This document shows, one piece after another, positions 60,664-64,000 of a stretch of DNA of 64,000 nt. Under the pieces are notes generated by a model. That model saw only the letters and a list, made by a program, of their open reading frames with translations. It ran no database searches and was not told where the DNA came from. The stretch is taken from assembly GCF_040954835.1 (NCBI RefSeq), contig NC_090697.1, positions 17,042,001 through 17,106,000 on the forward strand. Direction: 5' to 3'. How positions within the stretch are numbered: position 1 is the first letter of the stretch; every line of letters begins with the position of its first letter. The stretch comes from Lepisosteus oculatus. Taxonomy: Eukaryota; Chordata; Actinopteri; Semionotiformes; Lepisosteidae. Position numbers and translations under genes: made by a program.

Positions 60664-60735
60664 TAGCTGCCGAAGAAGGCTCCACGGCCGAAACGTTGTG
60701 TTCTCTTTCTTCTTTTTTTCAGCATGGAATAAACC
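60664..60735 (+). repeat. Repeat tail with hammerhead-like core
   Basis: CCGAAGA at 60670-60676, then stem GGCT (60678-60681), loop CCAC, GGCC (60686-60689), then GAAAC at 60690-60694. It is followed by GTTGTGTTCTCTTTCTTC and CAGCATGGAATAAACCTATT. The layout resembles the catalytic core of hammerhead ribozymes (CUGANGA, stem II, GAAAC), with an extra A before stem II and a C for the U. See the finding for the three-copy comparison. Confidence 0.6.
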
Positions 60736-60890
60736 TATTACTTGTACTTTTAGAAATATGCTGAGGCTGGTATTAAGACACCTGTGACCTGAACAGTCAG
60801 TTCACTCAGTTTTAATACTGTATACTTTATAAATGACTTCTGTATAATATAATGCACAGTTGCAGTATTATATTGAAGTATGTCATTGAT

Positions 60891-61032
60891 AATAATAATA
60901 ATAATAATAGTAGTTGTTGTTAACACTTATATAGTACTTTTCTGGACACTCCACTCAAAGCGCTTTACAGGTAATGGGGACTCCACTCCACCACCACCAA
61001 TGTCCAGCCCCACCTGGGTGATACAGTGATAT
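60891..61032 (-). repeat. 5S-derived SINE, 3' fragment with (ATT)n tail
   Basis: A (TAA)n tract at about 60891-60910, then TTCTGGACACTCCACTCAAA, GCGCTTTACAGGTAATGGGG and a CCACCACCACCAATGTCCAG segment. It matches the end of the SINE at 23.0 kb in the same reverse orientation. The internal body and head are missing. Confidence 0.75.
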
Positions 61033-62510
61033 TCACTACATCAGCCATTCTTTATGAATACACATTGAAATGACAAAGATGCAATAATGATCATTATAAA
61101 GTTAAGGGGAGCCATTTTATCCGTAAAACAGATTGTTATAAAAGAGACGAGAGGAGGAACTATGTGAATAAAATGTTGAGCACAAATAATTGAGTGGCAC
61201 ATGATTTCTATATGTATAATAACAGACACAATAACGAAAAAGCTGAAAAAAGGTATATAACACAAAAATCTGCTCTTTCCAGACACAACACATTATTTTG
61301 CCAGAGCCTGTATTATCTGCACTGTGAATTGAACAACTAAGGAGTAACAGTGAAAAGAGTAATGCTGCTATCGGGTGAATTCAAACTATATAGACTTATA
61401 CAAACTTTGATGACCCTTACATAAAATTACTCTAATATGAGGAAAGCAACATGAAGTGTAGGAATACTGCGAAATCAAGTTAAAATAGTAAAGCATAATG
61501 AAAACCAATAGCAAAGAAAGGTAAATATATTGTACAATGTACAGGAATAGTACAATAAATTTCTGGTAATATATTAACCATTGTAAGTTTCATGAAGGGA
61601 ACCAAATTGTATTTTCAATATTCATTATTTCAGTACTTATCAAGTTATCTGATGTTGTAATAACAGCAGGTTTGTAGGTATATTGTTGCTCTTGTCTGTC
61701 ATTATAGGGCTTTAAAGATACTGGTGCCAAAAGAAAAAAAACACTAGATACTTGTGATGTCAATAAGGGTTCGAAAAAATGTCAAGACATATACTGTGGA
61801 AGTACACCAGTTTGTATTAATGCCACTGCTCTTTCTTATGAATCAATGGCTATGTCATTTGTTGTATTGTGTTTGTTTAGTAAAGTTGTAAATTGTCTTC
61901 TTAAATAGTATAGGATATTATTAAATTTAAATCATGGTGAATGCCCTGATGCAAACACTTAGTTGTGGTGACTAGATTTCACACTAAAAACTACTATAAT
62001 AAGTTGTATCCTGTTAGGATTTGTTTTAATTTTTTAATTGAACATACACTCATGTTTGACTGTAATAAGTTTGATAACAATAATATATGTAAGGAAATTC
62101 TTTGTTCCTTTGTTCCTAAAATTATTTTAGTTCCTTTGACCCAGACAGAAATAGAAGCTAAGAGTAAACACTACATTAGCAAGAAACCAGCTTAGATGGA
62201 ATAGAAGGTATTTCTTTGTATAGATAAACCAAGTTATTGTTTCTAAATATCTTGTTTCTGGATATTTAGTGTTATATATACAGTCTCATATAATGTGTTA
62301 TGTTTCTTTTGTAACAGTTGGTCCTGTTCACTGCGACTCATGAAATGTCTCAAAGTAAAATGTGTAATGATAACAGGGAAAATAAAGTTACAGTATATTC
62401 ACGTATGATGTAACAAGCAGAGGATAATTGCACATTGGGAATAAAGTTTGGGTAATGGGACCTTTTGTATGAAGTGTAGTGCTTTAATAAAATTCTTGCC
62501 TTGATATGTT

Positions 62511-64000
62511 GGTCTGCTTCAGTCTGTATTCTTCAGTGTATGTGACTCTTCAATTGTGTGACTGACTGATATGCCTGTTGGAATGTTCTAGGTCTCAAAG
62601 GAATGTCCTAGAGTGACAGGTGTGAATCTTTTTAGTCCTGAACAGAAAAGGCAACAAGCCTTTTGAATACAAGGGTTCAAAATGCTCAAAGTTACAGACA
62701 CAAAGTAGCAGATCTTTTCAAAGTGACCAGTAAAACAGGAACCAGAGGACACAGGTGGAGACTACACAAAGTGCATGTAATAAAGAAAACAGGAAGCTCT
62801 TCTTTACACATTGACTGGTTGTAGTATGGAACAAGCCACCCAGCCATTATTATAAAGCTAGTTTCCTTGGTGAAACACCTACTGTAGATGAGGTACTTGC
62901 AAAACTTGAAACATGAAAAACAACTGAAAAAAAGTTTCATATCATTTTTAACCATTCTTATGTTGGTATGTAATGTCATTAAACATAGCACTTTGTGCCA
63001 TCTCTCAGAATTAAGGTATTTCAAATATCAAGTAATCATAATTTCATGAATACTCATATTTCTTCGAGAAACAAAAAAGACGTCAATTCTCATGTAAAGT
63101 CCTTAATAAATCAGCTAATTTTATAAAAAGTAGCCAGTGTTAGTGTTATACAGTATTAACTAGTGTACTTAATTTTGTATAAGTAGAGAATATGCAGAAG
63201 ACAAGGAGTATTACATTTCACCTAGTGGACAGCAATTCTTTAAATACTAAATAAAAAATCTTTTAAAAATAAAAATGAAAACTTTTTTTTTATTCTGGGG
63301 ATCAGTTTAATTGTTTATATCTGATCATTTATTGGAAATTCAAAGCACAACTGGGTGAATCATTTTTTTATGTCTGTTACATTAAACTAGAATATTAACA
63401 ATAAAGAATTCTGCTCTCTTTTCCCATTGGTTGTAATTCAAAGGACGAAGCATTTGGCAAAATAAAAATCACAGAGTTACCTTTAAATATTTTATTTAAA
63501 CATTTTATATCAAGCAGCCATTATTAGAAAATATTCCCAAGATTTCAAGGCATCTTAATAGTACATACTGTAAAATAACATCACCAGATACTCCCTTTCA
63601 AATAAAAACAAATCCTGCTTGTATAAACAGGGTAAATAAACGTATTTTCTCATTCATACCTTGGAGCACAATATTAAAGGCACCTATATAAATCTTTCAT
63701 AAATTAATTCTTCCAATTCAATTTCAAACTGAACAGATCAGAAGAGAAGAGAAAAAAATCAAAAGGATAATTATGATTTTACAAGGCTTGTTTCTTGCTG
63801 TTTATGAACAGTTTGCAAAAAGACAGAATAATACATGAGTACGTATGACAATTGGTGCCTTTACCATAATAAACACATATATAAAAATGAGCATTACAAA
63901 TGTAATGTAGGAAAACACTTTTGCTAAACACTAGCCTAATAATGAATTAATCCAAGCCAAGAAATTCATTATCACACACGCAGATGTGTTTAAAGTAGAA
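62511..64000. other. AT-rich non-coding DNA at the window end
   Basis: No exon, RNA or repeat recognised. The minus-strand frame 62692-63024 has no recognisable motif. Confidence 0.45.

Larger units (their letters stand above)
59103..62510 (+). other. Probable BAALC-like 3' UTR and flank
   Basis: Candidate polyadenylation signals AATAAA occur at 59915-59920, 60406-60411 and 62486-62491. The last is followed by TG-rich sequence, as expected of a processing site. Three repeat pieces lie within. A 3.4-kb UTR would be long but is plausible for this gene; the choice between signals cannot be made from sequence. Confidence 0.35.

Noticed and set aside
62692..63024. 110-residue minus-strand frame near the window end
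   Set aside because: No motif, no splice sites matching a known gene; likely chance.
1..64000. CRISPR array, operons, tRNA genes
   Set aside because: No regularly spaced direct repeats, no bacterial gene organisation, and no cloverleaf with A and B boxes was recognised; the tRNA-Leu match is only the primer-binding site.

Overview
This is a vertebrate nuclear window: AT-rich, mostly non-coding, with short exons bounded by GT/AG splice sites, long introns, SINEs, LINE fragments and an LTR retrotransposon. The lineage clue is the 3' half of an open L-gulonolactone oxidase gene (GULO, last step of vitamin C synthesis). Teleosts are known to have lost GULO, while gars, bowfin, sturgeons, bichirs, sharks and tetrapods kept it. 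Together with fish-type dispersed repeats (5S-rRNA-derived SINEs, an L2 LINE tail), this suggests a non-teleost ray-finned fish. The species cannot be fixed from sequence alone.

Layout. 1-18.6 kb: non-coding, probably a GULO intron or upstream sequence, with one L2 tail (16.7-17.6 kb), a SINE head (9.4 kb) and a pair of short direct repeats. 18.6-37.0 kb: six GULO exons on the + strand, matching exons VII-XII of the 12-exon mammalian gene, including a 13.9-kb intron. 37.0-40.9 kb: repeat-dense intergenic DNA with two long 5S-derived SINEs. 40.94-46.31 kb: a structurally complete, visibly GC-rich Ty3/gypsy retrotransposon. Its two 352-bp LTRs read as identical, gag and pol are open, and a -1 frameshift signal (heptamer plus stem-loop) joins them. 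46.3-46.8 kb: a CpG-rich patch with a short ORF behind a splice-acceptor-like tract. 52.88-59.10 kb: a three-coding-exon gene encoding a 182-aa BAALC-family protein with an MGC lipidation start. 59.1-64 kb: probable BAALC 3' UTR and AT-rich flank.

The two host genes are functionally unrelated: a membrane flavoenzyme of the ER and a lipid-anchored signalling adaptor. The retrotransposon lies between them and looks like a very recent insertion. No operons, CRISPR arrays, functional rRNA genes or tRNA genes were seen. The most interesting points are the frameshift cassette, the BAALC relative next to GULO, a templated inverted insertion at 50.3-50.9 kb, repeats with a hammerhead-like core, and a strong excess of the heptamer TACTGTA/TACAGTA outside the retroelement.
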